Shown here in pieces: positions 16,069 through 27,233 of a stretch of DNA of 35,996 nt; position 1 is the first letter of the stretch; each line of letters starts with the position of its first letter. Location: positions 1 to 35,996 of the forward strand of contig NZ_FMCH01000218.1 of the NCBI RefSeq assembly GCF_900091855.1, in the 5' to 3' direction. The stretch is from Streptomyces sp. DvalAA-14. Lineage in GTDB: Bacteria > Actinomycetota > Actinomycetes > Streptomycetales > Streptomycetaceae. The notes beneath the pieces are model-generated. The model was not told the DNA's origin, did not search any database, and saw only the letters and a program-made list of their open reading frames with translations. A program made the position numbers and the translations under genes.

Positions 16069-16204
16069 GGCTCACACACCTCTCCGTTGGGGTTCAGCCG
16101 GACCATAACGTCCGCCCACCGCCGGGCGCGACAGGATGTCGGGTCCGTCACCGTGTGTCGTTGGTCGCACAGTTGGGCGCCGCGCGAGGAAGCACGTCAG
16201 GCCC

Positions 16205-16210
16205 TACGCT
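16205..16210 (+). promoter_or_regulatory. Candidate -10 box of leaderless adenosyltransferase mRNA
   Basis: TACGCT ends seven bases before the ATG at 16218. GGAGG is present but only one base from the ATG, too close for a normal ribosome-binding site, so leaderless transcription is plausible. Confidence 0.3.
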
Positions 16211-16217
16211 CGGAGGC

Positions 16218-16790
16218 ATGGTCAATCTCACCCGTATCTACACCCGTACCGGCGACGACGGTACGACCGCGCTGGGCGACATGAGCCGCACCGCGAAGAC
16301 CGATCCGCGGATCGCCGCGTACGCCGACGCCAACGAGGCGAACGCGGCGCTGGGCGTGGCGCTGGCGCTCGGCGGGCTGGCGCCGGAGGTGGCCGCCGTC
16401 GTGGTCCGGGTGCAGAACGACCTGTTCGACGTGGGAGCCGACCTGGCCACCCCGGTGGTGCCGGACCCCGAGCACCCCCCGCTGCGGGTGGAGCAGCCCT
16501 ACGTGGACCGCCTGGAAGCCGACTGCGACCGCTTCCTGGCCGATCTGGACAAGCTGCGCAGCTTCATCCTGCCCGGCGGGACGCCGGGCGCCGCGCTGCT
16601 GCACCAGGCCTGCACGATCGTCCGCCGGGCCGAGCGCTCCACCTGGGCGGCGCTGGCCGAACACGCCGAGGTGATGAACCCGCTGACGGCCACTTACCTC
16701 AACCGGCTGTCCGACCTGCTCTTCATCCTGGCGCGGACGGCGAACAAGGACCGCGGCGACATCTTGTGGGTGCCCGGCGAGAACCGCTGA
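16218..16790 (+). CDS. Cob(I)yrinic acid a,c-diamide adenosyltransferase (PduO type)
   Basis: 190 residues. It transfers the adenosyl group of ATP to cob(I)alamin to make coenzyme B12. The N-terminal ATP-binding motif RIYTRTGDDGTTALGD is diagnostic of PduO-type enzymes, as are FILPGGTPGAALLHQAC and RLSDLLFILAR in the helical bundle. The frame is open 21 codons further upstream, but the family begins MVNLTRIYTRTG, supporting the ATG at 16218. No cobalamin riboswitch is visible upstream. The gene stands alone and converges on the DUF2550-type gene. Confidence 0.93.
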   Translation: MVNLTRIYTRTGDDGTTALGDMSRTAKTDPRIAAYADANEANAALGVALALGGLAPEVAAVVVRVQNDLFDVGADLATPVVPDPEHPPLRVEQPYVDRLEADCDRFLADLDKLRSFILPGGTPGAALLHQACTIVRRAERSTWAALAEHAEVMNPLTATYLNRLSDLLFILARTANKDRGDILWVPGENR

Positions 16791-16867
16791 GGGGTGCGCG
16801 CGGGGGGACCGGGTGCCGGCAGGCGGCATGGTCGGCCCGGCCGTGCGGGGGGACGGGCTGGCCGGTG

Positions 16868-17324
16868 TCAGGCCACGTTGACCCGCTGGCCGGGCGGCGC
16901 CGCCTCCAGCCAGGCGAGGAAACCGGTCAGCGCGTCGTCGCTCATCGCCAGCTCCAGCCGGGTGCCGCGGTGCGCGCAGGACAGCACCACCGCGTCGGAG
17001 AGCAGCGCCAGCTCCTCGGAGCCCTGCGGGGCGCGGCGGCCGAGCACCTCGATCGCCGGGCGGTCCAGGACGCGGCGCGGGCGGGGCGCGTAGGAGAAGA
17101 CGCGGAACCACTCGACCCGGTCGTTGTCGTAGCGGGCGATCCCGTAGACCCAGCCCTTGCCGGTCTTGCCGCCCGGCTCGGCGGTCCTCCGGGGGGGCCG
17201 GGCGCAGGCTGCAGTCGAAGGTGCCGCCCGGGCGCTGGATGAGGCGCCGGCGGAGTCCGAAGACGAAGAGCCCCAGCAGCGCCGCCGCGATGATCGCGAA
17301 GCCCACCTGGAAAGCGAGGATCAC
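16868..17324 (-). pseudogene. DUF2550-family membrane-anchored protein, frameshifted
   Basis: A conserved actinobacterial gene found just downstream of atpC. The GTG at 17324 has GAGGAGG upstream, and the first part encodes one membrane helix (LAFQVGFAIIAAALLGLFVF) and RRRLIQRPGGTFDCSLR. The rest of the family sequence (GKGWVYGIARYDNDRVEWF ... LTGFLAWLEAAPP, ending QRVNVA) is intact but in another frame. The switch is at a run of seven G (17191-17197). Removing one base restores a single frame of about 151 codons. The span of 457 bp is one base more than a multiple of three. This may be a real lesion or a sequencing error. Function unknown. Confidence 0.85.
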
Positions 17325-17374
17325 GTCCGTCGACCTCCTCGCCTTGGAATGGTTGCCGCCCTTGCTGTGCCGGA

Positions 17375-17406
17375 GCCGCGGACCGCCCGGTGGGGCAGTC
17401 CGCGGC
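17375..17406 (-). terminator. Candidate hairpin downstream of atpC
   Basis: GCCGCGGAC (17375-17383) and GTCCGCGGC (17398-17406) form a perfect 9-bp stem with a 14-base loop in the 228-bp gap between atpC and the DUF2550-type gene. No T run follows. It could end most atp transcripts. Confidence 0.4.
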
Positions 17407-17552
17407 GCCGTGGTCCCGCTGTTGCGTCCGGTGTCGCGTGGTCACCGGGCGTCGGTGGTGGTACTGCGCCACGCGGCCCCTTCGGGCCCTGGACGGCCCT
17501 GCCGGGTCCCGCGTGGTCCTACTCGGTCATACGTACGGGTCCGGTACGTCGT

Positions 17553-17930
17553 TCAGTGATCGCCCGTCGCCGCGGCCAGCCGCACCTCGGCGCGGCGCTC
17601 GGCGCCGGCGTCGGTCTCGGACCTGGACCGCTCCAGCGCCCGCTCGGCCCGGGCCACATCGATCTCGTCGGCCAGCTCGGCGATCTCGGCGAGAATCGAG
17701 AGCTTGTTGTCGGAGAACGAGATGAACCCGCCGTGCACGGCCGCCACCACGGTGCCGCCGTCACCGGCGGTGCGGATGGTCACCGGTCCGGATTCGAGCA
17801 CCCCGAGCAGCGGCTCGTGGCCCGGCATGATGCCGATGTCACCCGACGTGGTGCGGGCGATGACCAAGGTGGCCTCGCCGGACCAGATGCTGCGGTCCGC
17901 GGCCACCAGCTCGACGTGAAGATCGGCCAA
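17553..17930 (-). CDS. atpC: ATP synthase F1 subunit epsilon
   Basis: 125 residues. The epsilon subunit joins gamma in the central stalk and regulates hydrolysis. Family motifs are IWSGEATLVIARTTSGDIG, MPGHEPLLGVLESGPV, and VHGGFISFSDNKLSILAE in the beta-sandwich, with a short charged helical C-terminus. The frame stays open to 18011, but similarity begins at LADLHVELVAADRS. The TTG at 17930 has AGGAG six bases upstream and is taken as the start. The gap to atpD is 139 bp and holds a strong hairpin, unlike the tight spacing in most of the operon. Confidence 0.92.
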   Translation of the reverse strand: MADLHVELVAADRSIWSGEATLVIARTTSGDIGIMPGHEPLLGVLESGPVTIRTAGDGGTVVAAVHGGFISFSDNKLSILAEIAELADEIDVARAERALERSRSETDAGAERRAEVRLAAATGDH

Positions 17931-17996
17931 GACGGCTCCTCGGGTCGGCACCCACCGCCTGCGGCGGATGCGTAAGACAAAGAATAGGGGGTGCGG

Positions 17997-18038
17997 CAGG
18001 GGGGCGGTCACCTGGGCTCTGCCGGGGCCGCCCCCCTG
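17997..18038 (-). promoter_or_regulatory. Terminator-like hairpin between atpD and atpC
   Basis: CAGGGGGGCGG (17997-18007) and CCGCCCCCCTG (18028-18038) form a perfect 11-bp stem with a 20-base loop. On the transcribed minus strand a pyrimidine- and T-rich stretch (TATTCTTTGTCTTAC) follows about 11 bases later. This is the form of a partial terminator or attenuator inside the operon, and would lower atpC relative to atpD. Confidence 0.55.
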
Positions 18039-18069
18039 TCACGTGTGCCGGGTCACCGGCGGGCTCTCG

Positions 18070-20447
<2,378 letters not shown>

Positions 20448-20449
20448 GA

Positions 20450-22021
20450 TCAGCCCTCGACCAGCAGCGCGCCGGAGGACGTCTCGAACTGCCGCTTGAA
20501 CGCGTCCACCGCGTCGGTGAGCACCTCGATGGTGTCGTCCGACAGCTTGCCGGTCTCGACGATCGAGGTGAGCAGCGACTTGTGCTCGCGGTGCAGGTAG
20601 TCCAGCAGCTCCCGCTCGAAGCGGCGCACGTCCTCGACCGGTACGTCGTCCAGCTTGCCGGTGGTGCCGGCCCAGATGGAAACGACCTGGTCCTCGATCG
20701 GGTAGGGCGCGTACTGGCCCTGCTTGAGCAGCTCGACCATGCGCTGGCCGCGCTCCAGCTGCGCCTTGGAGGCCGCGTCCAGGTCGGAGCCGAAGGCGGC
20801 GAACGCCTCCAGCTCGCGGAACTGGGCCAGGTCCACCCGGAGCCGTCCGGAGACGCTCTTCATGGCCTTGATCTGCGCCGAGCCGCCGACCCGGGAGACC
20901 GAGATACCGACGTTCAGCGCGGGGCGCTGACCGGCGTTGAACAGGTCGGACTCCAGGAAGCACTGGCCGTCGGTGATGGAGATGACGTTGGTCGGGATGA
21001 ACGCCGAGACGTCGTTGGCCTTGGTCTCCACGATGGGCAGACCGGTCATGGAGCCGGCGCCCAGGTCGTCGGAGAGCTTGGCGCAGCGCTCCAGCAGCCG
21101 GGAGTGCAGGTAGAAGACGTCGCCGGGGTAGGCCTCGCGGCCCGGCGGGCGGCGCAGCAGCAGGGAGACCGCGCGGTAGGCGTCGGCCTGCTTGCTCAGG
21201 TCGTCGAAGACGATCAGGACGTGCTTGCCCTGGTACATCCAGTGCTGGCCGATGGCCGAACCGGTGTACGGCGCCAGGTACTTGAAGCCGGCCGGGTCGG
21301 ACGCCGGGGCGGCGACGATGGTGGTGTACTCCAGCGCGCCGGCCTCCTCCAGCGCGGCGCGCACGCCGGCGATGGTGGAGCCCTTCTGGCCGATGGCGAC
21401 GTAGATGCAGCGGACCTGCTTCTTCGGGTCGCCCGAGCGCCAGTTGTCGCGCTGGTTGATGATCGTGTCGATCGCCAGGGCCGACTTGCCGGTCTGCCGG
21501 TCGCCGATGATCAGCTGGCGCTGACCGCGGCCGATCGGGGTCATCGAGTCGACGGCCTTCAGGCCGGTCTGCATCGGCTCGTGCACCGACTTGCGCTGCA
21601 TGACCGAGGGGGCCTGCAGCTCGAGGGCGCGGCGGCCGTCGGTCTCGATCTCGCCAAGTCCGTCGATCGGGGTGCCCAGCGGGTCCACGACCCGGCCGAG
21701 GTAGCCCTCGCCGACCGCGACCGAGAGCACCTCGCCGGTGCGGTGCACCGGCTGGCCTTCCTCGATCCCGTTGAACTCACCGAGGACGATCGCGCCGATC
21801 TCGCGCTCTTCGAGGTTGAGGGCGAGGCCGAGCGTGCCGTCCTCGAACCTCAGCAGTTCGTTCGCCATCGCCGAGGGGAGTCCCTCGATCTTCGCGATGC
21901 CGTCTCCGGCAACGCTGACCGTGCCGACCTCCTCGCGAGAGGCGGCGTCCGGCTGGTACGACTGGACAAACGTCTCCAGCGCGTCCCGGATCTCCTCCGG
22001 CCGGATCGTGAGCTCCGCCAT
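20450..22021 (-). CDS. atpA: ATP synthase F1 subunit alpha
   Basis: 523 residues. The non-catalytic nucleotide-binding subunit of F1. P-loop [13 protein letters not shown] near residue 170, then [13 protein letters not shown], the alpha-subunit signature region. The frame continues upstream to 22102, but similarity starts at [16 protein letters not shown]. The ATG at 22021 has AGGGA about eight bases and AAGGAG about fourteen bases upstream. The leader between atpH and atpA (129 bp) is unusually long for this operon and can fold in two alternative ways. Confidence 0.97.
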   Translation of the reverse strand: MAELTIRPEEIRDALETFVQSYQPDAASREEVGTVSVAGDGIAKIEGLPSAMANELLRFEDGTLGLALNLEEREIGAIVLGEFNGIEEGQPVHRTGEVLSVAVGEGYLGRVVDPLGTPIDGLGEIETDGRRALELQAPSVMQRKSVHEPMQTGLKAVDSMTPIGRGQRQLIIGDRQTGKSALAIDTIINQRDNWRSGDPKKQVRCIYVAIGQKGSTIAGVRAALEEAGALEYTTIVAAPASDPAGFKYLAPYTGSAIGQHWMYQGKHVLIVFDDLSKQADAYRAVSLLLRRPPGREAYPGDVFYLHSRLLERCAKLSDDLGAGSMTGLPIVETKANDVSAFIPTNVISITDGQCFLESDLFNAGQRPALNVGISVSRVGGSAQIKAMKSVSGRLRVDLAQFRELEAFAAFGSDLDAASKAQLERGQRMVELLKQGQYAPYPIEDQVVSIWAGTTGKLDDVPVEDVRRFERELLDYLHREHKSLLTSIVETGKLSDDTIEVLTDAVDAFKRQFETSSGALLVEG

Positions 22022-22041
22022 CTGGGTTCCCTGCTCTCCTT

Positions 22042-22132
22042 GTTGGGCCCGAAGTTTCTGGGGGTTCCGGGGGATCTCCCCCAGAGCACACTGTCGGCCC
22101 AACTCGGGCCGCCTACATGCTTGTTGAGTTGG
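22042..22132 (-). promoter_or_regulatory. Nested and mutually exclusive stems in the atpA leader
   Basis: In transcript order: segment 1 CCAACTC (22132-22126), segment 2 GAGTTGGGCC (22105-22096), an inner hairpin of TCTGGGGG/CCCCCAGA (22085-22078 with 22064-22057), then segment 3 GGCCCAAC (22049-22042), which touches the AAGGAG before atpA. Segment 2 can pair with segment 1 (7 bp) or segment 3 (8 bp), but not both. This is the geometry of an attenuator or translational switch. GC-rich DNA makes chance stems common. Confidence 0.4.
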
Positions 22133-22150
22133 TGGCTGCGCCTGTGGCCG

Positions 22151-22966
22151 TCAGCCGGCCATCCGCCGGGCCGCCTCGTCGAGGCGGTCCGAGATGGCGC
22201 CGTTGATGACCTCGTCGCCGATGCGGACCCGCAGCCCGCCGAGGACCGTGGGGTCCACGTCCAGGTTCAGGTGCACCTGCCGGCCGTAGACCCTGGCCAG
22301 CGAGTCGGCCAGCCGCTGCCGCTGCCGGTCGCTCAGCGGAGTCGCCGAGGTCACTTCCGCGACCATCCGGTCGCGGCGGGCGGCGGCCAGCTTGGACAGC
22401 GATTCGATCCCGCTCTCCAGGCTACGTCCTCGCGGCGCGGTGACCAGCCTGGTCACCAGCCGTTCGGTGACCTGGTGGGCGCGGCCGCCCAGCAGCTCGT
22501 GCAGCAGTCCGGCCTTGGCCTGACCGCCGGACACCTGGTTGGCCAGCGCGGAGCGCAGCTGGCTGCTGCCGGACAGGATCCGGCCGAACCGGAACAGCTC
22601 GTCCTCCACGTCGTCCAGCGCGCCGGCCCGCTGGGCGGCGATCAGGTCGGCGATGTCGGCGAGCTGCTCGACCGCGTCCACCAGGTCGCGGGACTGCGAC
22701 CAGCGGGAGCGGACCAGCCCGGACAGCAGGTCGAGGGCGTGCCCGCCGACCTGGCCGCCGAGCAGCCGGCGGGCCAGCTCGGCCTTGGCCTCGCCGGGCT
22801 TGGCCGGGTCGCTCAGCGCCCGGCGCAGCGTGCCCTCGCGGTTGAGCAGCGCGGTGACGGCGGCCAGCTCGGATCCGAGCTTCACGACATCGACGGACGT
22901 GTTGTCCGTCAGCGCGTCGAGCTGCTCGCGAGCGGCGTGGACAGCCTCCCGGCTCGCTCCGTTCAT
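22151..22966 (-). CDS. atpH: ATP synthase F1 subunit delta
   Basis: 271 residues, the long actinobacterial delta form. It is part of the peripheral stalk holding the F1 head. It begins MNGASREAVHAAREQLDALT and is mostly helical. The C-terminal family motif is VDPTVLGGLRVRIGDEVING, followed by a final helix (ISDRLDEAARRMAG). The ATG at 22966 overlaps the atpF stop by four bases. Its long N-terminal half matches the roughly 270-residue length of Streptomyces AtpH. Confidence 0.94.
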   Translation of the reverse strand: MNGASREAVHAAREQLDALTDNTSVDVVKLGSELAAVTALLNREGTLRRALSDPAKPGEAKAELARRLLGGQVGGHALDLLSGLVRSRWSQSRDLVDAVEQLADIADLIAAQRAGALDDVEDELFRFGRILSGSSQLRSALANQVSGGQAKAGLLHELLGGRAHQVTERLVTRLVTAPRGRSLESGIESLSKLAAARRDRMVAEVTSATPLSDRQRQRLADSLARVYGRQVHLNLDVDPTVLGGLRVRIGDEVINGAISDRLDEAARRMAG

Positions 22967-23517
22967 CGGGCCGCCTCTGCTGTGGGCGCCGCGCCGTCGA
23001 GGCCGTCGAGGAAGCGGTCGATGGTGCGGCTCTGGCGGGCGGAGTCCTCCAGAGCCTCGCCGACGAGCTTGCCGGCCAGATCGACGGCGAGCCTGCCGAC
23101 GTCACGCCGCAGCGCGGCGGCCGCGGCCTTGCGGTCGGCCTCGATCTGGGCGTGGCCGGCGGTCACGATCTCCTCGCGCTGACGCTGGCCTTCGGCCCGC
23201 ATCTCCGCGATGAGCGCCGCACCCTGCTCCTGCGCCTCCTGGCGCAGCCGCGCGGCCTCGTGCCGGGCCTCGGCGAGCTGGGCGCGGTACTGCTCCAGGG
23301 CATCCTGCGCCTCGTGCTGGGCGGCCTCGGCCTTCTCCATGCCGCCTTCGATGGCCTCCCGGCGCTCGTCCAGAACCTTGTTGATGTTCGGGAGGAGCTT
23401 CTTGGCAAGGAAGATGAAGACGATGGCGAAGGCGATCAGGCCGATGATGAGCTCGGGAATGGGCGGGATCAGCGGGTTCTCGCTGTTGCTGGCCGCCAGC
23501 TGTACCTGGGCGATCAC
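22963..23517 (-). CDS. atpF: ATP synthase F0 subunit b
   Basis: 184 residues. The peripheral-stalk dimer subunit. One membrane helix (ELIIGLIAFAIVFIFLAKKL, about residues 22-41) is followed by a long charged coiled coil (LDERREAIEGGMEKAEAAQH onward). The start is GTG at 23517 with GGAAGG seven bases upstream; the ATG two bases away is in another frame and meets a stop at once. Its stop overlaps the atpH start. Confidence 0.95.
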   Translation of the reverse strand: MIAQVQLAASNSENPLIPPIPELIIGLIAFAIVFIFLAKKLLPNINKVLDERREAIEGGMEKAEAAQHEAQDALEQYRAQLAEARHEAARLRQEAQEQGAALIAEMRAEGQRQREEIVTAGHAQIEADRKAAAAALRRDVGRLAVDLAGKLVGEALEDSARQSRTIDRFLDGLDGAAPTAEAAR

Positions 23518-23557
23518 ATCAGTGCCTTCCGTCTGGGGGTTCCGTCGTCAGCCGAGA

Positions 23558-23887
<330 letters not shown>

Positions 23888-24697
23888 TCAGTGGTTCTCG
23901 GCGAGAGCGCCCTGCACGTAGTTGCAGGCCAGCAGCACGAACACGTAGGCCTGAACGGCCTCGATGAACAGCTCGAAGGCGATGAGCACGACGGTCATGA
24001 CGAACGACACGCTCGCGTAGATGATCCCGATGCCGTTGAGCAGGTACCAGCTGGCGATGGTGAACAGCAGCAGCAGCGTGTGGCCGGCGAACATGTTGGC
24101 GAACAGTCGCACCGCGTGCGTGAACGGCCGGACCAGCAGGTTGGAGAAGAGCTCGATCGGCACCGAGAGGACCAGTACCTTGCCGAGGTTCTTGTCGTAG
24201 CCGGAGATGTTCTTCAGGGCGCCGACGAAGCCGTGCTTCTTGAAGGTCAGGAACAGCCAGGTGAGGTAGACCACGATCGCCAGGGACGCCGGGAACGAGA
24301 TGATCGACGTCACCGGGAACTGGGCGAGCGGGATGATCGCCCAGATGTTCATGATCCACACCGTGAAGAACAGCGACACCATCAGCGGTACGTACTTCTC
24401 GCCGGCCTTCTTGCCCATCGTCTCGTAGACGATCCCGCGCCGGACGAAGTCGTACCCCGCCTCACCGATCATCTGCAGCTTGCCGGGGACCACCTTGGGC
24501 CTGCCGAAAGCGGCCCAGAAGAAGGCCACGACCACCACGGTGCTGAGCAGCGCCAGCAGGATCGGCTTGTCGAAGTGGAAGCCGTCGACGGTGAAGATCG
24601 GACGGAAGTGGAACGAGTGCAGTCCCGGGGCCGGAAAACCGCATCCCTCGAAGATGTGGCAGTTCGTCTCGAAGGCGAGAACCTGGTCAGCACTCAC
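23888..24697 (-). CDS. atpB: ATP synthase F0 subunit a
   Basis: 269 residues. The proton channel subunit with several membrane helices. The essential arginine lies in FTHAVRLFANMFAGHTLLLL, and the last helix has FELFIEAVQAYVFVLLA. The frame is open to 24733, but the family begins at SADQVLAFETNCHIFEGCGF. The GTG at 24697 has GGAG seven bases upstream and is taken as the start. It follows atpI and precedes atpE by 81 bp. Confidence 0.94.
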   Translation of the reverse strand: MSADQVLAFETNCHIFEGCGFPAPGLHSFHFRPIFTVDGFHFDKPILLALLSTVVVVAFFWAAFGRPKVVPGKLQMIGEAGYDFVRRGIVYETMGKKAGEKYVPLMVSLFFTVWIMNIWAIIPLAQFPVTSIISFPASLAIVVYLTWLFLTFKKHGFVGALKNISGYDKNLGKVLVLSVPIELFSNLLVRPFTHAVRLFANMFAGHTLLLLFTIASWYLLNGIGIIYASVSFVMTVVLIAFELFIEAVQAYVFVLLACNYVQGALAENH

Positions 24698-24949
24698 CGA
24701 GAGCTCCTTCAGCGTGACGCATGGGTACGGCAACCTCGATGTGTCGGCGCGGCGCTGGGCCGCGGAACGGCACTGGACGGGTGGTGCGGGTGTGGGGGCG
24801 GCGGGCCGGTACCGAACCGGGCGGTGAGCAGGACCGGGTCACCGCTCGCCGCACTTCAGCCGCAGTTGAGTCGGGACGATAGCAAATGAGCGAACGCCTC
24901 TTTACAGCGCCCCTACCCCGGGCATCACGGTGGTCGCGCGCGGCCGACG

Positions 24950-25363
24950 TCATGACGCGGTCCGCGCCGACTCGGGCTCCACGTAGAGGATCTTGGCCTT
25001 CATGTACGACCTGGCCTGCGCGGCGATCCAGACGAGCGCGGCGGCCAGCAGCGAGAAGGCGAAGGCCCGGGTGTTGAAGAGCGAGGTGTGCCGGAACGCG
25101 GCGAGCACGATCGCGAGCAGCAGGATCTGCACCGTGTACAGCGTCAGACCCATCATCTGGAACAGCGAGGGGTACGCCTTCGCGGTGCGCTGGAGCACCA
25201 CCATCCCGATCGCCATGAAGGCGATCACGACCACTGCGCCGGCTGCGGCGCCGATCACTCCCTTGCCGCCGGCCAACGCACCGCTGATCACGGTGGCGAT
25301 GGCACCGGCCGCGGCAGTGGGGACGGTGCAGTTCAGGAGAGTTCGGACGTCGTTGGACTGCAT
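24950..25363 (-). CDS. atpI: ATP synthase operon protein I
   Basis: 137 residues with four hydrophobic segments (about 15-30, 38-57, 68-90, 98-114). AtpI is thought to help assemble the c-ring or act in Mg2+/ion balance; its exact role is debated. It is the first gene of the atp operon, 252 bp before atpB. The ATG at 25363 has a strong GGAGGAG site. The C-terminal tail is charged and short. Confidence 0.9.
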   Translation of the reverse strand: MQSNDVRTLLNCTVPTAAAGAIATVISGALAGGKGVIGAAAGAVVVIAFMAIGMVVLQRTAKAYPSLFQMMGLTLYTVQILLLAIVLAAFRHTSLFNTRAFAFSLLAAALVWIAAQARSYMKAKILYVEPESARTAS

Positions 25364-25674
25364 GGGGGCAGCTCCTCCGGCGGGAGTTGGGGGACAGCGG
25401 ATGTCGTCGGAGACGAGCGTATCCGGGCCTGAGGACGCGCCTCACGCCGGAAGACCGTCGCACTGAGGTCTTTCGGCTTGTTTCCCGGGTTTCGTGAACG
25501 GTATCACAAAGTATTTGATCCGGTCTTTACCATGGAGATGTGCTGCCCGTCACACGCACGAGCTACCGACACGCCGCCCAACCCCGCACTCATACGAGTG
25601 AGTTGACCGAAATGCCCGAATTGTTCAATGGTCTCGCGGGAATTCACCCGGCGTTCGCGATGAATTCAGCGAAT
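25364..25674. other. 311-bp intergenic region upstream of the atp operon
   Basis: No gene is supported. This is the least GC-rich stretch near the operon. It holds a candidate atp promoter (25498-25527), a small hairpin CACTC-ATAC-GAGTG (25587-25600), and three GAATTC sites between 25640 and 25676, the last overlapping the stop of the transferase gene. Confidence 0.5.
25498..25527 (-). promoter_or_regulatory. Candidate promoter of the atp operon
   Basis: On the minus strand, AAGACC (25527-25522) and TACCGT (25503-25498) are 18 bp apart. Transcription would start near 25491, giving a leader of about 128 bases before atpI. The match to consensus is modest. Confidence 0.3.
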
Positions 25675-26982
25675 TCACTGACGGCTGTCCACCGGCCGGC
25701 GCCGATCGGGCAGCCGGGAGCGGTCACCGATCGCCGTCGAACCGTTCAGCGCCGGCGGATCACCGGCCAGCATCTCCTGCTCGGCCGCGGCGGCGGCCGC
25801 GGCCAGCCGGCGCCGGCGGCGCCGGTAGCGCGGCGGCACGATCGACTCGGCCCAGTGCGGGGCCCGCGGCCGGACCCGCGGCAGCAGCAGCACCACCAGG
25901 CCCAGCGCGCTCAGCGAGGCGATCACCACCACGATCCACAGGCTGGAGGAGTTCACCGAGAACGCCACCGCGGCGAAGGCGATCAGCGCCGACCAGAAGT
26001 ACATGATCAGCACCGCCCGGCTGTGCGAGTGCCCGATCTCCAGCAGCCGGTGGTGCAGGTGGCCGCGGTCGGCGGCGAACGGGGACTGCCCCTTCCAGGT
26101 CCTGCGCACCACCGCGAGCACCAGGTCGGCGGCCGGAATGGCGATCATCGTCAGCGGCAGCAGCAGCGGCATGTAGACCGGCACCATGAAGTGCACGGTG
26201 CCGCGGGACGACCCGGTGAAGTCGGTGATCACGTCCGGGTCCACCTGCCCGGTGATGGAGATCGCCCCGGAGGCCAGCACCAGCCCGATCAGCATCGAGC
26301 CGGAGTCGCCCATGAAGATCCGCGCCGGGTGGATGTTGTGCGGCAGGAAGCCCAGGCACATGCCGATCAGGATGGCGCTGAACAGCGTCGCGGGCGCGGC
26401 GGCTTCGACGCCGTAGCCGTACCACATGCGGTAGGCGTACATGAAGAACGCGATGGACGCGATGCAGACCACGCCGGCCGCCAGGCCGTCCAGGCCGTCG
26501 ACGAAGTTGACCGCGTTGATGGTGATCACGACCAGCGCCACTGTCAGCAGCGTGGACTGGACCGGGGTGAGCGCCACCGGGCCGATGCCGGGCACCGGCA
26601 GCCACAGGATGGTCAGGCCCTGCCAGACCATCACGCCGGCCGCGATCATCTGCACGCCCAGCTTGATCAGCGCGTCCACGCCCCACTTGTCGTCCAGCAC
26701 GCCGAGCAGCCAGATCAGGCTGGCGCCGGACAGCAGCGCGCGCGGCTCGGTGGACTGGGTGAAGACGTCCCCGATGTTGCTCAGATGCGCGGCCACCAGC
26801 AGTCCGGCGCACAGTCCGCCGAACATGGCGATGCCGCCGAGCCTCGGGGTGGGTTCGCGGTGCACGTCCCGCGCGCGGATCTCCGGCATGGCACCGGCCG
26901 CGATGGCGAACTTCCGCACCGGGCCGGTCAGCAGGTACGTGACGGCGGCGGAGACGCACAGGGTCAGCAGGTACTCGCGCAC
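25675..26982 (-). CDS. WecA/TagO-type undecaprenyl-phosphate sugar-1-phosphate transferase
   Basis: 435 residues. A polytopic membrane enzyme of the MraY/WecA family that moves a sugar-1-phosphate (probably GlcNAc-1-P) from a UDP-sugar to undecaprenyl phosphate, starting a wall-linked glycopolymer. Motifs: HREPTPRLGG, GVLDDKWGVD, NAVNFVDGLDGLAAG and IFMGDSGSMLIG, all on cytoplasmic loops with the Mg2+-binding aspartates, and the HLHHRLLEIGHS histidine loop. About eleven membrane helices are followed by an Arg/Ala-rich tail. The frame runs to 27012, but the GTG at 26982 has GGAGG six bases upstream. An LCP-type ligase is encoded downstream in the window. Confidence 0.9.
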   Translation of the reverse strand: MREYLLTLCVSAAVTYLLTGPVRKFAIAAGAMPEIRARDVHREPTPRLGGIAMFGGLCAGLLVAAHLSNIGDVFTQSTEPRALLSGASLIWLLGVLDDKWGVDALIKLGVQMIAAGVMVWQGLTILWLPVPGIGPVALTPVQSTLLTVALVVITINAVNFVDGLDGLAAGVVCIASIAFFMYAYRMWYGYGVEAAAPATLFSAILIGMCLGFLPHNIHPARIFMGDSGSMLIGLVLASGAISITGQVDPDVITDFTGSSRGTVHFMVPVYMPLLLPLTMIAIPAADLVLAVVRRTWKGQSPFAADRGHLHHRLLEIGHSHSRAVLIMYFWSALIAFAAVAFSVNSSSLWIVVVIASLSALGLVVLLLPRVRPRAPHWAESIVPPRYRRRRRRLAAAAAAAEQEMLAGDPPALNGSTAIGDRSRLPDRRRPVDSRQ

Positions 26983-27233
26983 GGGCAGCCTCCGACGTAT
27001 TCGGGGGCGCAACCGAGATGCGCACGCGTCCGGGGGTTCCTCACAGCGTCACACCCTAGTGGTGACCGGGCCGGGACGGCGAACATCTCTAGAGACTCAC
27101 AGGGAGCCCGGACGGTTGCACCGGCCTTCGGCGGGGTATTGCGGCGGCCGCCCGGGGCGTGCCCGGGACCGGCCCCGATCCGGCGGTCGCGGCGGGGCCG
27201 GCTGCACGGCCCTGACAGGGCCCTGCGGGCCCG

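Noticed and set aside
16069..16217. Cobalamin riboswitch upstream of the adenosyltransferase
   Set aside because: The region is only 149 bp, has no recognisable B12-box, and the transcript appears leaderless.
20582..23182. Open frame of 866 codons on the plus strand opposite atpA, atpH and atpF
   Set aside because: It is antisense to well-conserved atp genes and has the His/Arg/Gly/Val-rich makeup typical of shadow frames in GC-rich DNA.
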